A stretch of DNA of 27,227 nt from SIG440 sp045580025 (GCA_045580025.1 JAZNNB010000058.1:1-27227); one strand, 5' to 3'. Positions 7,155 to 17,040 are shown, counted from the stretch's first letter. Made by a program: numbers and translations. Notes: generated from the sequence alone by a model not told the origin.

Positions 7155-9383
7155 GTGCAAAACGAACAAAGTACATTTACTCAAAGAAAGAAGATAGGAT
7201 GGCTGCTCGCAGGGGCAGTCTTCCTTTTCTGCGCTTTAATGGTGAGAGTGGCGTGGCTTCAGATTGTTCGTGGCGAAGAGCTTTCTTCGGCAGCACGTGA
7301 GCAGCAGACCAGTGATAATATTATTACTCCCGAGCGTGGACTTATTTATGATCGCAATATGAAAATATTGGCAAACAACCTGAGCGTTGAAACAATAAGC
7401 ATAACGCCAAAGAATGTAAGAGGCAACAAAAAACAAAGCGCAGAAGAAATAGCACGGAATATGGCTGAAATTCTTGAACTTGATTATGAAACGGTTTTTG
7501 GAAAAATCAATAAGCAGTCAAGCTTTGAGTATATAAAGAAAAAGGTTGAGAAGGACCAGGCGGACGCCCTCAGAGAATATATAAACAAATACAGCATTGA
7601 CGGAATAAAATTTGCAGAGGATACAAAAAGATATTATCCTTACGGGAATTTTGCATCTCAGGTCATTGGTTTTGCAGGAAATGACAACAATGGACTTGAG
7701 GGAATTGAAATGGTTTACGACGAACAGCTCAAGGGTGTGCCTGGAAGAATTGTTTCGGCCAATATGACCGCAGGCCTTGAAATTCCTGATAATTATGAAA
7801 GCTATTATGAGGCACAAAACGGTCAAAGCGTGGTGCTGACCATTGATGAAACCATACAGCATTTTGCTGAAAAGCATCTCGAACACGCAAGAATTGAAAA
7901 TCAGCTTCAGGAGGGTGCTGCAGCTATCGTTATGAACGTAAAAACCGGTGAAATACTGGCGATGGCAACAAAGCCTGACTATGACTTGAATCAGCCGTTT
8001 GAAATCAATGCAGCGGTTGAGGAGAAATATCCCGATATACTCAAAGAACTTGAAACTATGGACGGCAGTGAATATAACGCGAAACTTACTGAGGTAACGC
8101 AATTTTTAAGACGAAACAAGGCTGTGGTTGACTCATACGAGCCCGGTTCGACTTTCAAAATTGCTGTCGCGTCAATGGCTCTTGAGGAAGGCGTGGTATC
8201 CCTTGATGACCATTTTTATTGCGGTGGCTCCATAAAGGTGGCAGACAGAACAATAAGCTGTGCAAACAGAAACGGACACGGCTCACAGACATTTGTTCAG
8301 GCGGTGCAGAACTCTTGCAACCCTGCTTTTATTGAAATCGGCGCGAGGGTAGGTCGTGAAAAGTTCGTGAAATACCTGGAGGGCTTTGGATTTCGTGAAA
8401 AGACCGGAATTGAGCTTCCGGGAGAAACCAGCGGTATCTTTCATGAGTTTTCAAATTTCAAGGAAATCGACCTTGCGACCTCATCTTTTGGACAGAGCTT
8501 TAATATAACACCTCTTCAGATGATTACACTTGCATCAGCAGTTGCCAATGGCGGAAACCTTATGAAACCGCATTTGGTAAAACAGCTAGTTGATGAAAAT
8601 CAGAATGTGATAAAAGAATTTGAACCCGAAACGGTTCGCCGAATTATTTCAGAAAAAACAAGTAAGACAATGTGCGAAATTCTTGAGTCGGTTGTATCGG
8701 TGGGCGGCGGTAAAAACGCTTATCTTGCAGGATACCGAATTGCAGGAAAGACGGGAACATCAGAAAAGCAGCCTCGTGGAAATGGCAAGTACGTAGCATC
8801 TTTCATAGGCTTTGCGCCCGCTGATGACCCTGAAATCGCATGTCTCGTAATCCTTGACCAGCCTCCTGTTGGTTCGACTTATTATGGTGGTCTTATAGCG
8901 GCACCGGTTGTTAAAAATATTCTTGAAGAGAGTCTCCAGTACATAGGAGTTGAGGCAGAATACACCCAGGAAGAATTGGAAATGATTGATATAACAGCTC
9001 CTGACATCACGGGCAAGACCAGAAAAGAGGCGGAAGCTGCTCTCAAAGAGGTTGGAGTAAACATAAGTATAAAGGGAACGGGAGATGTGATTCTTGATCA
9101 GGTTCCAAAGCCATATTCAAAGCTCGCAAGAGGCTCAAAGGTTGTGGCATACACCGAGGGCGAAGAAAACAAAAAGACGGTTACGATTCCTGATGTAGTA
9201 GGATGCTCGGCATCAGAGGCGAATAAAGGAATCACAAATGCAGGTCTCAATGTAAAAGTGAAAGGCCTTTCGAATGTCAACGGAATTTCAATTTGTTCCG
9301 AACAGTCGCCTGCTGCAGGTACTGTTGTGGAACCGGGAACTATTGTTACCCTTGATTTCAGGTATATCGAGGTAAGAGACTGA
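7155..9383 (+). CDS. Class B penicillin-binding protein with PASTA domains (SpoVD/PBP2B type)
   Basis: This peptidoglycan transpeptidase (742 residues) has one N-terminal transmembrane helix (about residues 16-35), a dimerisation domain (about 50-210) and a transpeptidase domain with S332-TFK, S387-CN and K532-TGTS. Two C-terminal PASTA repeats follow (about 613-680 and 686-742). It works with the SEDS glycosyltransferase FtsW, encoded four genes downstream. PASTA-bearing class B PBPs at this position in Firmicutes are PBP2B (division) or SpoVD (spore cortex), and with only one copy visible the two cannot be told apart. GTG 7155 is preferred, with GGAGGT seven bases upstream; GTG 7152 is close behind, and TTG 7140 precedes the ribosome site. 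Confidence 0.94.
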   Translation: MQNEQSTFTQRKKIGWLLAGAVFLFCALMVRVAWLQIVRGEELSSAAREQQTSDNIITPERGLIYDRNMKILANNLSVETISITPKNVRGNKKQSAEEIARNMAEILELDYETVFGKINKQSSFEYIKKKVEKDQADALREYINKYSIDGIKFAEDTKRYYPYGNFASQVIGFAGNDNNGLEGIEMVYDEQLKGVPGRIVSANMTAGLEIPDNYESYYEAQNGQSVVLTIDETIQHFAEKHLEHARIENQLQEGAAAIVMNVKTGEILAMATKPDYDLNQPFEINAAVEEKYPDILKELETMDGSEYNAKLTEVTQFLRRNKAVVDSYEPGSTFKIAVASMALEEGVVSLDDHFYCGGSIKVADRTISCANRNGHGSQTFVQAVQNSCNPAFIEIGARVGREKFVKYLEGFGFREKTGIELPGETSGIFHEFSNFKEIDLATSSFGQSFNITPLQMITLASAVANGGNLMKPHLVKQLVDENQNVIKEFEPETVRRIISEKTSKTMCEILESVVSVGGGKNAYLAGYRIAGKTGTSEKQPRGNGKYVASFIGFAPADDPEIACLVILDQPPVGSTYYGGLIAAPVVKNILEESLQYIGVEAEYTQEELEMIDITAPDITGKTRKEAEAALKEVGVNISIKGTGDVILDQVPKPYSKLARGSKVVAYTEGEENKKTVTIPDVVGCSASEANKGITNAGLNVKVKGLSNVNGISICSEQSPAAGTVVEPGTIVTLDFRYIEVRD

Positions 9384-9419
9384 TTTTTAAAATACGATTT
9401 TAGGAACGGGGGATTGGCT

Positions 9420-10868
9420 ATGTTATTATCTCAGCTGCTCACTGATGTAGAAATTATAAATGCATGGGGAAATATCGATGTGAAAATTTCCGGTGTTGCT
9501 TTTAATTCTCAGGAAGTAAAGCCTGGGTATGTGTTTGTGTGCATAAAGGGCTTCAAAACAGATGGACACGACTATGCCGAGGATGCTCTTGAAAAAGGGG
9601 CGGTCGCAATAGTGGCAGAAAAGCCCTTACCCGATATTGCAGCTACCACTGTTGTGGTTAAAGACACTCGATATGCACTTTCGTGTATTGCGGCGGCTTT
9701 TTATGACCATCCTTATAGAAAGTTTCGTCTTATAGGAATAACAGGCACAAATGGTAAAACCACAACAACATATCTTGTGAAATCAATTCTTGAAAGCTGT
9801 GGTGAGACAGTCGGTCTTATTGGAACAAACCAAAATATGATAGGAAATCAGATAATCCCTGCACACCATACAACTCCTGATGCGCTGGAATTGATGCAAC
9901 TTTTTGACCGTATGGCAACTGAGGGCGTAAATACAGTGGTTATGGAAGTGTCATCACATTCTCTTGCTCTTGACAGAGTGGCTTGCTGTGAGTTTGATGT
10001 GGGTGCATTCACCAATGTGACTCAGGACCACCTTGATTTTCATGGCACAATGGAAAACTATACCAAGGCAAAAGCTGAGCTTTTCAAAAAATGCCGCACA
10101 GGTGTTTTTAATCTGGATGACGATGCTTGCGAGATTTTGCGCGAGGATGCGACTTGTGAAATATTAACCTACAGTACGAAAAATGACTGTGATTTAAAGG
10201 CGGAAGATATTGAATACCGTGCAACAGGTGTGGAGTTTGATCTGGTTTCAGGCGAGGTGCGTGAAAGGGTTGCACTTTCTATACCAGGTGGATTTTCGGT
10301 GTATAATGCACTGACTGCTGCCAGTTGTTGTCTTGCGGCGGGGCTGTCTCTTGAGAAAATTTCAAATGGATTGAGGACAGCAAAAGGTGTAAAAGGCAGA
10401 ATTGAGGTTGTGGAAACCAATACGGATTATACAGTAATAATTGATTATGCCCATACGCCTGACGGACTTTATAATATTTTAAGTGCTATACGCGGTTTTG
10501 CAAAAGGCAGAATTGTTACTCTTTTTGGATGCGGCGGTGACCGTGACAAGACAAAGAGACCTCAAATGGGAAAAATCGCCGGTGAAATGTCGGATTTCTG
10601 CATTGTGACAAGTGACAATCCGAGAAGCGAAGAGCCAAAGAGCATTATCGAGGATATAATTGTAGGGCTTAAGGAAACAGATTGTAGATATGCTGTGGTT
10701 GAGAATCGCTTTGAAGCTATTGAATTTGCTATTGACAATGCAAAGACTGATGATATAATTCTTCTTGCAGGCAAGGGGCATGAGCCTTATCAGATACTTA
10801 AGGACAGAACTATTGTATTCGACGAAAGAGAGATAGTTTTAAAGCTTATTGATTCTTCTGAGGCTTAA
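9420..10868 (+). CDS. murE: UDP-MurNAc-tripeptide synthetase MurE (meso-DAP type)
   Basis: MurE adds the third amino acid to UDP-MurNAc-L-Ala-D-Glu using ATP. The protein (482 residues) has the ATP loop GTNGKTTTT near residue 110, the central-domain stretch HTTPDALELMQLF, and SDNPRSEEP near 400. The DNPR motif is characteristic of enzymes that select meso-diaminopimelate; lysine-type enzymes differ there. ATG 9420 has GGGGGA six bases upstream, whereas TTG 9414 directly abuts that site. murF follows after 14 bp. Confidence 0.96.
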   Translation: MLLSQLLTDVEIINAWGNIDVKISGVAFNSQEVKPGYVFVCIKGFKTDGHDYAEDALEKGAVAIVAEKPLPDIAATTVVVKDTRYALSCIAAAFYDHPYRKFRLIGITGTNGKTTTTYLVKSILESCGETVGLIGTNQNMIGNQIIPAHHTTPDALELMQLFDRMATEGVNTVVMEVSSHSLALDRVACCEFDVGAFTNVTQDHLDFHGTMENYTKAKAELFKKCRTGVFNLDDDACEILREDATCEILTYSTKNDCDLKAEDIEYRATGVEFDLVSGEVRERVALSIPGGFSVYNALTAASCCLAAGLSLEKISNGLRTAKGVKGRIEVVETNTDYTVIIDYAHTPDGLYNILSAIRGFAKGRIVTLFGCGGDRDKTKRPQMGKIAGEMSDFCIVTSDNPRSEEPKSIIEDIIVGLKETDCRYAVVENRFEAIEFAIDNAKTDDIILLAGKGHEPYQILKDRTIVFDEREIVLKLIDSSEA

Positions 10869-10882
10869 GGAGTGTGAATGAT

Positions 10883-12289
10883 ATGGAAAATATCCTGACA
10901 ATAAAGCAGCTTGAAATGGCATGCAAGGGAAGAGCAGAGAACTGCGATGGCGAAAAAGTGGTAGCAGATATTGTTACGGACAGCAGAAAAATTACTCTGG
11001 ATTCTGTTTTTGTTGCACTCCGGGGAGAAAAATTTGACGGGCACAATTTTGCAAGTCAAGCCATTGAAAAAGGCGCTGTATGCTCTATTGTTGATGAAAG
11101 CTTTGACAATAAAGAAAACATCCCGGTGATAGTTGTGGAAGACACATACAAGGCACTTCGGGATGCGGCAAAATATTATCGTGACAGATTTTTGATTCCG
11201 GCAGTTGCTATAACAGGAAGCGTCGGAAAAACCAGCACAAAGGATATGGTTTATTGTGTGCTGGGCAATAAATACAAGGTGCTCAAAACAGAGGGGAATT
11301 TCAATAACGAAATAGGACTTCCCCTCACAGCTTTCCGACTTTCGTCGGATGATGAGCTGGCTATTTTTGAAATGGGAATGAGTGCATTTGGCGAAATTTC
11401 ACGACTTACAAAGATTGCGTCACCAGAAACCGCTATAATAACAAATATAGGTTTTTCACATATAGAACACTTAGGCTCAAGAGAAAATATTCTGAAAGCG
11501 AAGCTGGAAGTGCTTGAGGGAATGTCAGAAACAGACGGAACAGTTATACTAAGCGGAGATGACCCGTATTTAAACAGTGTGGTAGGAACACTTCCTTTTG
11601 AGACACTGACCTATGGTATTGATAATAAAAAATGCGACATTGTTGCTGAAAACATCAAAAAATTTTCAGACAGTATAACCTTTGATGTTCAGCTTGATGG
11701 AACGGTGTACAATATCAGGATAAATGCTCCTGGCGTTCATCATGTTTACAATGCTTTGGCGGCAATACTTACCGGAATGAAGTATAATATGTCAATGGAA
11801 CAAATCATTGAGGGAATAGGCAAATTTGTGCCTCAGGGTATGAGACAGAATATTGAAACTCTTAATAATTACAGGATAATAAGGGATTGTTACAACGCAA
11901 GTCCTACGTCCATGAAATCAGGCCTTGAGGTTTTGGCGGTAACCATGCCCAAGGATGCTGAAAGTCCTTACAGAAGGGTTGCTGTTCTTGGTGATATGCT
12001 GGAACTTGGCGATTTTGCCCGTGATGCCCATATATCCGTGGGAGAACTGACCTGTGACTATGATTTGGGATGTCTTGTTGCCATTGGAAAAAACGCTGAA
12101 TTTGTGGCAAAGGGAGCTATTGAAAAAGGCTTCAATTCATCTGAAATATATATTTTTTATGATAACAATGCCGCAAAGGCTCACATTATGGAAATATTAA
12201 AGCCCAATGATGTTATTCTTTTTAAAGGGTCACGGGGTATGCGGCTTGAAGAGATTGCGGATTTTATTTCGGAGCAGGATGCTCTTTAA
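10883..12289 (+). CDS. murF: UDP-MurNAc-pentapeptide synthetase MurF
   Basis: MurF ligates D-Ala-D-Ala to the UDP-MurNAc-tripeptide, completing the cytoplasmic precursor. The ATP loop GSVGKTSTKDM lies near residue 110, followed by TEGNFNNEIGLPL and EMGMS, and by DCYNASPTSM near 335, all strong MurF markers. The protein is 468 residues, normal for the family. AAGGAG at 10867-10872 fits ATG 10883 (10-nt spacing) better than GTG 10874, which is only one base away from it. Confidence 0.96.
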   Translation: MENILTIKQLEMACKGRAENCDGEKVVADIVTDSRKITLDSVFVALRGEKFDGHNFASQAIEKGAVCSIVDESFDNKENIPVIVVEDTYKALRDAAKYYRDRFLIPAVAITGSVGKTSTKDMVYCVLGNKYKVLKTEGNFNNEIGLPLTAFRLSSDDELAIFEMGMSAFGEISRLTKIASPETAIITNIGFSHIEHLGSRENILKAKLEVLEGMSETDGTVILSGDDPYLNSVVGTLPFETLTYGIDNKKCDIVAENIKKFSDSITFDVQLDGTVYNIRINAPGVHHVYNALAAILTGMKYNMSMEQIIEGIGKFVPQGMRQNIETLNNYRIIRDCYNASPTSMKSGLEVLAVTMPKDAESPYRRVAVLGDMLELGDFARDAHISVGELTCDYDLGCLVAIGKNAEFVAKGAIEKGFNSSEIYIFYDNNAAKAHIMEILKPNDVILFKGSRGMRLEEIADFISEQDAL

Positions 12290-12324
12290 CAACCACAGAA
12301 AACAGTATTAGTGAGGTTTTTTAA

Positions 12325-13311
12325 ATGATTAAAGCTATTACAGTTGCATTGATTTCGTTTGTTTTTGCGGCAGTCTTTGGAATTTTCCTTATTCCGCTGT
12401 TGCACAGACTTAAATTCGGACAGGAAATAAGAGAAGAAGGTCCAAAGTGGCACCAGAAAAAATCAGGGACGCCAACAATGGGTGGCATTATATTCATAGC
12501 TGCGTCCGTTATTTCCTCAGTCATAGGTGCATTTCTTTTTGGAATCAATCGTGATGTTGCAGACATAAAGGCTCTCATCAGCCTTTTGGGAATATCCTTG
12601 GGCTTTGGCATTGTGGGATTTCTTGATGACTACATAAAGGTGATTCTCAAACGAAATCTTGGACTTCGTGCAGGACAGAAATTTTCACTACAGTTTCTTG
12701 TGGCACTGATTTCTGCTGTATGGATGGTTGCAGGCGGAGTGGTAAATACCGAAATTGCCATTCCTTTTTCGGGTTTTAGTGTGGACATTGGGTATATAGT
12801 TTATATACCATTTGTTATTTTGGTTATGCTTGCGGCTGTCAATAGCGTAAACCTCACTGACGGACTTGACGGTCTTGCCACTTGCATAACTTTGGTTATA
12901 TGCGTTTTTTATTGCATTGTGTCAACTATTTCAAAAAACAATCCTTTGGCGCTTTTTAGCGCAATTCTCATAGGTGGTCTTTCGGGATTTTTGCTCTATA
13001 ACAAATTTCCAGCAAAGGTGTTTATGGGCGACACCGGTTCACTTTTCTTGGGTGGAGCAGTTTCAGCAATGGCAATTTATATAAAAAATCCCTTACTTTT
13101 GCTCATTGTGGGTCTTGTGTATGTGATAGAAGCGTTGTCAGTTATTATTCAGGTGACTTGGTTCAAAAAAACAGGAAAAAGAATATTTAAAATGAGTCCT
13201 ATCCATCATCATTTTGAAATGTGCGGATGGAGTGAGGTGAAAATAGTTACAGCATTTTCGGCTGTTACAGCTGCTCTTTGTGTTTTGGGACTGGCTGCAA
13301 CGGGAATTTAA
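12325..13311 (+). CDS. mraY: Phospho-MurNAc-pentapeptide transferase MraY
   Basis: This integral membrane enzyme moves phospho-MurNAc-pentapeptide from UDP to undecaprenyl phosphate, forming lipid I. The 328-residue protein has about ten transmembrane helices. Conserved loops are visible: KWHQKKSGTPTMGG near residue 47, FLDDYIKV near 98, NSVNLTDGLDGL near 175, FMGDTGSLFLGG near 235, and IHHHFEM near 298. In the usual Bacillus/Clostridium order the next gene is murD; here it is ftsW. Confidence 0.97.
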   Translation: MIKAITVALISFVFAAVFGIFLIPLLHRLKFGQEIREEGPKWHQKKSGTPTMGGIIFIAASVISSVIGAFLFGINRDVADIKALISLLGISLGFGIVGFLDDYIKVILKRNLGLRAGQKFSLQFLVALISAVWMVAGGVVNTEIAIPFSGFSVDIGYIVYIPFVILVMLAAVNSVNLTDGLDGLATCITLVICVFYCIVSTISKNNPLALFSAILIGGLSGFLLYNKFPAKVFMGDTGSLFLGGAVSAMAIYIKNPLLLLIVGLVYVIEALSVIIQVTWFKKTGKRIFKMSPIHHHFEMCGWSEVKIVTAFSAVTAALCVLGLAATGI

Positions 13312-13344
13312 AAACAGAAAGATCTGAGGAAAGGATGGCTGCGT

Positions 13345-14532
13345 ATGAAGCGGGTACAAAGAAGAAAAAGCGTACGAAAGACAAACAGCTCTGCTAAAAC
13401 CTTAGCTGCATCAAAGCTTGGCAGCCTGATGACTGCTACAAAGGGCGTTGATATGCAGTTTTTGGTTGCGGTTTATATTTTGCTTGCGTTTGGGCTTCTT
13501 ATGGTGCTCAGTGCCAGCAGCCCTATTGCTTATGCAAGTGAGGCAACCAATCACGACAGCTTTTATTATTTTAAAAAGCAGTTTCTGTGGGCAATCCTTG
13601 GAAGTATAGGTATGTTTGCAGCGGCAAATTATGATTATCAGAAAATGAAAAAGCTTGCTTTCCCGGCTCTTTGCACAAGTGTTCTTTTGCTCCTTTTGGT
13701 GTTGGTGCCGGGGATAGGAAGAAAAATCAATGATGCAAGACGCTGGATTTATATCGGTCCAATAAACTTTCAGCCTTCAGAGGTTGCGAAGATTTCCATG
13801 ATTGTGTTTTTCTCATACAGTCTTTCGAAAAATTACAAAGAACTGAAAAATTTTAGTGTGTTTTTGTTGTACATAGCAATAATTGGAGTTGTGGCAGTGA
13901 TAATTATGATGGAACCACATTTCAGCTGCACAATGCTGATAGTTGCAACATCGGTAATTCTTATGTTTGTTGCGGGTGCAAAAATCAGACACTTTTTGGT
14001 GTTGTGCCTGCCTGTTATCCCAGTGCTTGGACTTGTAATTATCAAGTCCCCATACCGACTTGCCAGAGTGCTTTCGTTCCTTGACCCATTTGAGGATATA
14101 CAAGGTGCAGGTTGGCAGATTGTTCAGTCCCTCTATGCCATAGGTTCCGGAGGTATTTTTGGTGCAGGTCTTGGTCAAAGTCGTCAGAAATATTTGAATA
14201 TTCCGGAGCCGCAGAATGACTTTATATTTGCTATTCTTGCGGAGGAGTTTGGACTTTTAGGTGCAATTCTTGTGTCGCTTATGTTTATTTTCCTTATAGC
14301 AAGGGGAATAAAAATTGCACTGCGTGCTCCTGACCTTTTTGGAACACTTCTCACAACGGGAATAGTTGCCATGATTGCAATTCAGGCACTTGTGAACATT
14401 GCGGTTGTTACGTCATCAATACCTGTTACCGGTATGCCGCTTCCGTTTTTTAGTTATGGCGGTACGGCACTTGCAATTACTATGACAGAAATGGGAATTG
14501 TGCTGAATGTGTCAAAACACGCAAAGATTTAA
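13345..14532 (+). CDS. ftsW: SEDS peptidoglycan polymerase FtsW (FtsW/SpoVE)
   Basis: FtsW is a polytopic glycosyltransferase that polymerises lipid II during septation with a cognate class B PBP. The 395-residue protein has a basic cytoplasmic N-terminus of about 40 residues, then about ten transmembrane segments. SEDS markers are present: EVAKISMIVFF, DPFEDIQGAGWQ, then GIFGAGLGQSRQK, PQNDFIFAILAEE (with the catalytic-loop aspartate) and FSYGGTALAITM near the end. In sporulating Firmicutes this position may hold SpoVE, which is not separable from FtsW by sequence alone. AAGGA lies about ten bases before the ATG. Confidence 0.93.
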   Translation: MKRVQRRKSVRKTNSSAKTLAASKLGSLMTATKGVDMQFLVAVYILLAFGLLMVLSASSPIAYASEATNHDSFYYFKKQFLWAILGSIGMFAAANYDYQKMKKLAFPALCTSVLLLLLVLVPGIGRKINDARRWIYIGPINFQPSEVAKISMIVFFSYSLSKNYKELKNFSVFLLYIAIIGVVAVIIMMEPHFSCTMLIVATSVILMFVAGAKIRHFLVLCLPVIPVLGLVIIKSPYRLARVLSFLDPFEDIQGAGWQIVQSLYAIGSGGIFGAGLGQSRQKYLNIPEPQNDFIFAILAEEFGLLGAILVSLMFIFLIARGIKIALRAPDLFGTLLTTGIVAMIAIQALVNIAVVTSSIPVTGMPLPFFSYGGTALAITMTEMGIVLNVSKHAKI

Positions 14533-14548
14533 ATTTAGATTGGATATG

Positions 14549-14581
14549 AAGGCTTAAAGCAGCGGATAGCGTTTAGGCCTT
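14549..14581 (+). other. Intergenic hairpin between ftsW and murG
   Basis: AAGGCTTAAAGC (14549-14560) pairs with GCGTTTAGGCCTT (14569-14581), giving about 12 bp with one G-U wobble and one bulge around an 8-nt loop. The following bases (AACCATTTAAT) are not a U-tract, so this is not a classical terminator. It could be an mRNA processing or stability element. Confidence 0.5.
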
Positions 14582-14610
14582 TAACCATTTAATAAAAAGG
14601 AGATTTTTCT

Positions 14611-15723
14611 ATGAGGATTTTGTTTGTCGGCGGAGGAACTGCGGGGCATATAAACCCTGCTATTGCCGTTGCCAATCACATAAAAGAAAAAGACCCAAGG
14701 GCGGATATTTTGTTTGTGGGAACAAAGCAGGGGATGGAAAGCACCCTTGTGCCCAAGCAAGGCTATGAAATTAAATTTATAAAAATTCACGGTTTCAAAA
14801 GAAGCCTTAGCCTTAAAAATATCAAGACATTAGCAGAAATTTTTGATGGGGTAAGACGTGCCAAAAAAATAATAAAAGAATTCCGTCCCGATGTTGTTAT
14901 GGGAACGGGCGGATATGTTACCGGTCCCGTTGTTCTTGCTGCGGCACTTATGAGAATTCCAACTCTTGTCCATGAGGCAAATGCTTATCCTGGGGTTACC
15001 ATAAGGCTTTTGTCAAGGTTTTCAGATGTGGTTGCACTTAGCATGGAAGAGGCAGCAAAGTTTATACCGAAGGCTAAAAGAATTGAAATTACCGGAAATC
15101 CGGTTAGACCGTCAATTCTTTCTTGTGACAAAAAAACTGCCAGAGAGAGACTGGGTCTTTCCGACAAAAAAGTTATTCTTATATTTGGTGGAAGCTTGGG
15201 TGCTGCAAAGATAAACTCGGTATGCTGTGACTGGATTTCTTCTGTGGCTGATGAAGAAAAATATCATATACTCATGTCTACCGGAAAAAACAATCAGTAT
15301 GAAAAGGTGATTGAAAGATTTGAAGAAAATGGAATAGATATAGAAAAATATCCCATGATTAAAGTCTCTGAATACATTTATGATATGGACCTTGCGCTTA
15401 ATGCGGCAGACCTTATTATTGCCCGTTCAGGCGGCTCGGTCAGTGAAATGACGGCACTCGGAAAGGCAGCCATACTTGTGCCCTCACCTTATGTTGCGGG
15501 AAATCATCAGTTGCACAATGCCCGTGCTGTCCAGCGTTCAGGTGGTGCGATGGTGATTACTGAAGATGAGCTTACCAAGGAAAAACTTGGGGATGCGGTG
15601 ACACACATCATAGAAAATGATAATTTGTTAAAAGAAATGAGCGAAAAATCAAAAAGTATAGGTATTGTGGATTCCGCTGACAGAATCTACAAAATTCTTA
15701 AAGAAATTGCAAAAATAAAATAA
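14611..15723 (+). CDS. murG: UDP-GlcNAc:lipid I GlcNAc transferase MurG
   Basis: MurG converts lipid I to lipid II on the inner face of the membrane. This 370-residue GT-B glycosyltransferase has the N-terminal loop GGGTAGHINPA (residues 7-17), GTGGYVTGPV near 98, HEAN near 120, FGGSLGAAKIN near 193 and the UDP-GlcNAc-binding ARSGGSVSEMTALG near 275. AAGGAG sits eight bases before the ATG. Confidence 0.97.
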   Translation: MRILFVGGGTAGHINPAIAVANHIKEKDPRADILFVGTKQGMESTLVPKQGYEIKFIKIHGFKRSLSLKNIKTLAEIFDGVRRAKKIIKEFRPDVVMGTGGYVTGPVVLAAALMRIPTLVHEANAYPGVTIRLLSRFSDVVALSMEEAAKFIPKAKRIEITGNPVRPSILSCDKKTARERLGLSDKKVILIFGGSLGAAKINSVCCDWISSVADEEKYHILMSTGKNNQYEKVIERFEENGIDIEKYPMIKVSEYIYDMDLALNAADLIIARSGGSVSEMTALGKAAILVPSPYVAGNHQLHNARAVQRSGGAMVITEDELTKEKLGDAVTHIIENDNLLKEMSEKSKSIGIVDSADRIYKILKEIAKIK

Positions 15724-15731
15724 AACACAGC

Positions 15732-15779
15732 AACACCTTTTTTCGTGCTTTACATAGTATGTAGGTATGAGGAGGTGTT
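15732..15779 (+). promoter_or_regulatory. Possible RBS-sequestering stem in front of murA
   Basis: AACACCT (15732-15738) is perfectly complementary to AGGTGTT (15773-15779), which includes the 3' part of the murA Shine-Dalgarno AGGAGGTG. The loop of 34 nt contains the small palindrome TACATA-G-TATGTA (15751-15763). If the stem forms, translation of murA would be reduced; no ligand or protein partner can be inferred. Confidence 0.4.
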
Positions 15780-15782
15780 ACG

Positions 15783-17033
15783 GTGAGCAAAATTACAATT
15801 TGCGGTGGGAGAAAGCTGGATGGAGAGGTCAGTGTTCAAGGGTCAAAAAATGCGGTTTTGCCCATTCTTGCCGCAACCATCTTGAATGAAGAAGAATGTA
15901 TTGTACATAACTGTCCCGACCTTGCAGATACCCGGTCAGGGTTTGAAATAATAAGACAGCTTGGTGGAAAGGTCGGTTATTGTGACCATACTGCAGTTAT
16001 CAAAACCGAAAATATGAAAAGACACGAAATTTCAGGGGAGCTTATGTGCAGTATGAGGTCTTCGGTTTTGTTTCTGGGACCTATTATCTCAAGGTGTGGC
16101 AGGGCTGTTGTGTCATATCCCGGTGGTTGTGCCATAGGTCTTCGCCCCATAGACCTTCATCTTAAAGCTTTCAAAGAGCTTGGGGTGAAAATTGAAGAGG
16201 TTGGGGGTTATATTTATTGCAAAGCAGACAGAATCAAGCCCGCAACAGTAAATCTTTTGTTCCCCAGCGTAGGAGCTACGGAAAATATTATGTTGCTTGC
16301 GGCGGTGTCTCGGGGCGAAACAATGATAGTCAATGCGGCCAGGGAACCGGAGATTGTAGACCTGCAAAATTTCCTGAATAGGATGGGGGCAAAAATTTCC
16401 GGTGCAGGAACAGAAACAATTCGCATAATAGGTGTTGAAAAATTAAAAAAAGTGGAGTATAATATAATTTCGGATCGTATTTTTGCAACAACCTGTGCAT
16501 GTGCGGCTGCTTGTTGTGGTGGAGACATTGTCCTTCAAAATATGGAGCCAGAACATATAAGACTTATTATTTCGATGCTCAAAGACTCTGGGTGCAAGGT
16601 TATGAGTGGGAAAGATTATGTGCGTATCCAGAGCAGTGAACGACTTTTGGGGCTTGGAAAGATTATGACATCGCCATATCCGGGATTCCCCACTGATGCT
16701 CAGGCACTTTTTATGTCGGCGCTTGCCACAGCGGACGGAACAACGGTGTTTGTTGAAAATATATTTGAAAGCAGATATAAGCACGTGGCAGAGCTTATCA
16801 AAATGGGCGCCGATATAATAGTTGATGGCAGACTTGCTGCTGTTACCGGTTGCAACTATATTCAAGGCGCAAAAATTTGTGCCGGCGACTTGCGAGGCGG
16901 GGCGGCGTTGGTTATTGCAGGGCTTTCTGCCATTGGTGACACTGAAATAACGGGAATTGAACATATTGACAGAGGTTATGAACGGATAGAAGATGTTTTT
17001 TCAGCGCTTGGTGCGTCAATAAAACGAAAATAA
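15783..17033 (+). CDS. murA: UDP-GlcNAc 1-carboxyvinyltransferase MurA
   Basis: MurA performs the first committed step of peptidoglycan synthesis, transferring enolpyruvate from PEP to UDP-GlcNAc. The 416-residue protein has GSKNAVLPILAA near residue 20 and PGGCAIGLRPIDLH, whose C116 is the active-site cysteine that fosfomycin alkylates; its presence predicts the fosfomycin-binding form. TDAQALFM near 300 and GGAALVIAGL near 380 are also conserved. The start is GTG with a strong AGGAGGTG site. In Bacillus murB occupies the place between murG and divIB; here murA does. Confidence 0.96.
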   Translation: MSKITICGGRKLDGEVSVQGSKNAVLPILAATILNEEECIVHNCPDLADTRSGFEIIRQLGGKVGYCDHTAVIKTENMKRHEISGELMCSMRSSVLFLGPIISRCGRAVVSYPGGCAIGLRPIDLHLKAFKELGVKIEEVGGYIYCKADRIKPATVNLLFPSVGATENIMLLAAVSRGETMIVNAAREPEIVDLQNFLNRMGAKISGAGTETIRIIGVEKLKKVEYNIISDRIFATTCACAAACCGGDIVLQNMEPEHIRLIISMLKDSGCKVMSGKDYVRIQSSERLLGLGKIMTSPYPGFPTDAQALFMSALATADGTTVFVENIFESRYKHVAELIKMGADIIVDGRLAAVTGCNYIQGAKICAGDLRGGAALVIAGLSAIGDTEITGIEHIDRGYERIEDVFSALGASIKRK

Positions 17034-17040
17034 AAGCTTA

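Noticed and set aside
7518..8102. Long minus-strand open frame (194 codons) inside the PBP gene
   Set aside because: It is a shadow of the well-supported transpeptidase gene, has no ribosome site, and its translation is cysteine/phenylalanine-rich without any family motif.
12291..12318. Possible stem AACCACA/TGAGGTT covering the mraY ribosome site
   Set aside because: Only six of seven pairs form with a 14-nt loop; too weak to claim.
16443..16964. Minus-strand open frame of 173 codons inside murA
   Set aside because: It lies antisense to a highly conserved gene with no promoter or Shine-Dalgarno; composition is typical of a shadow frame.
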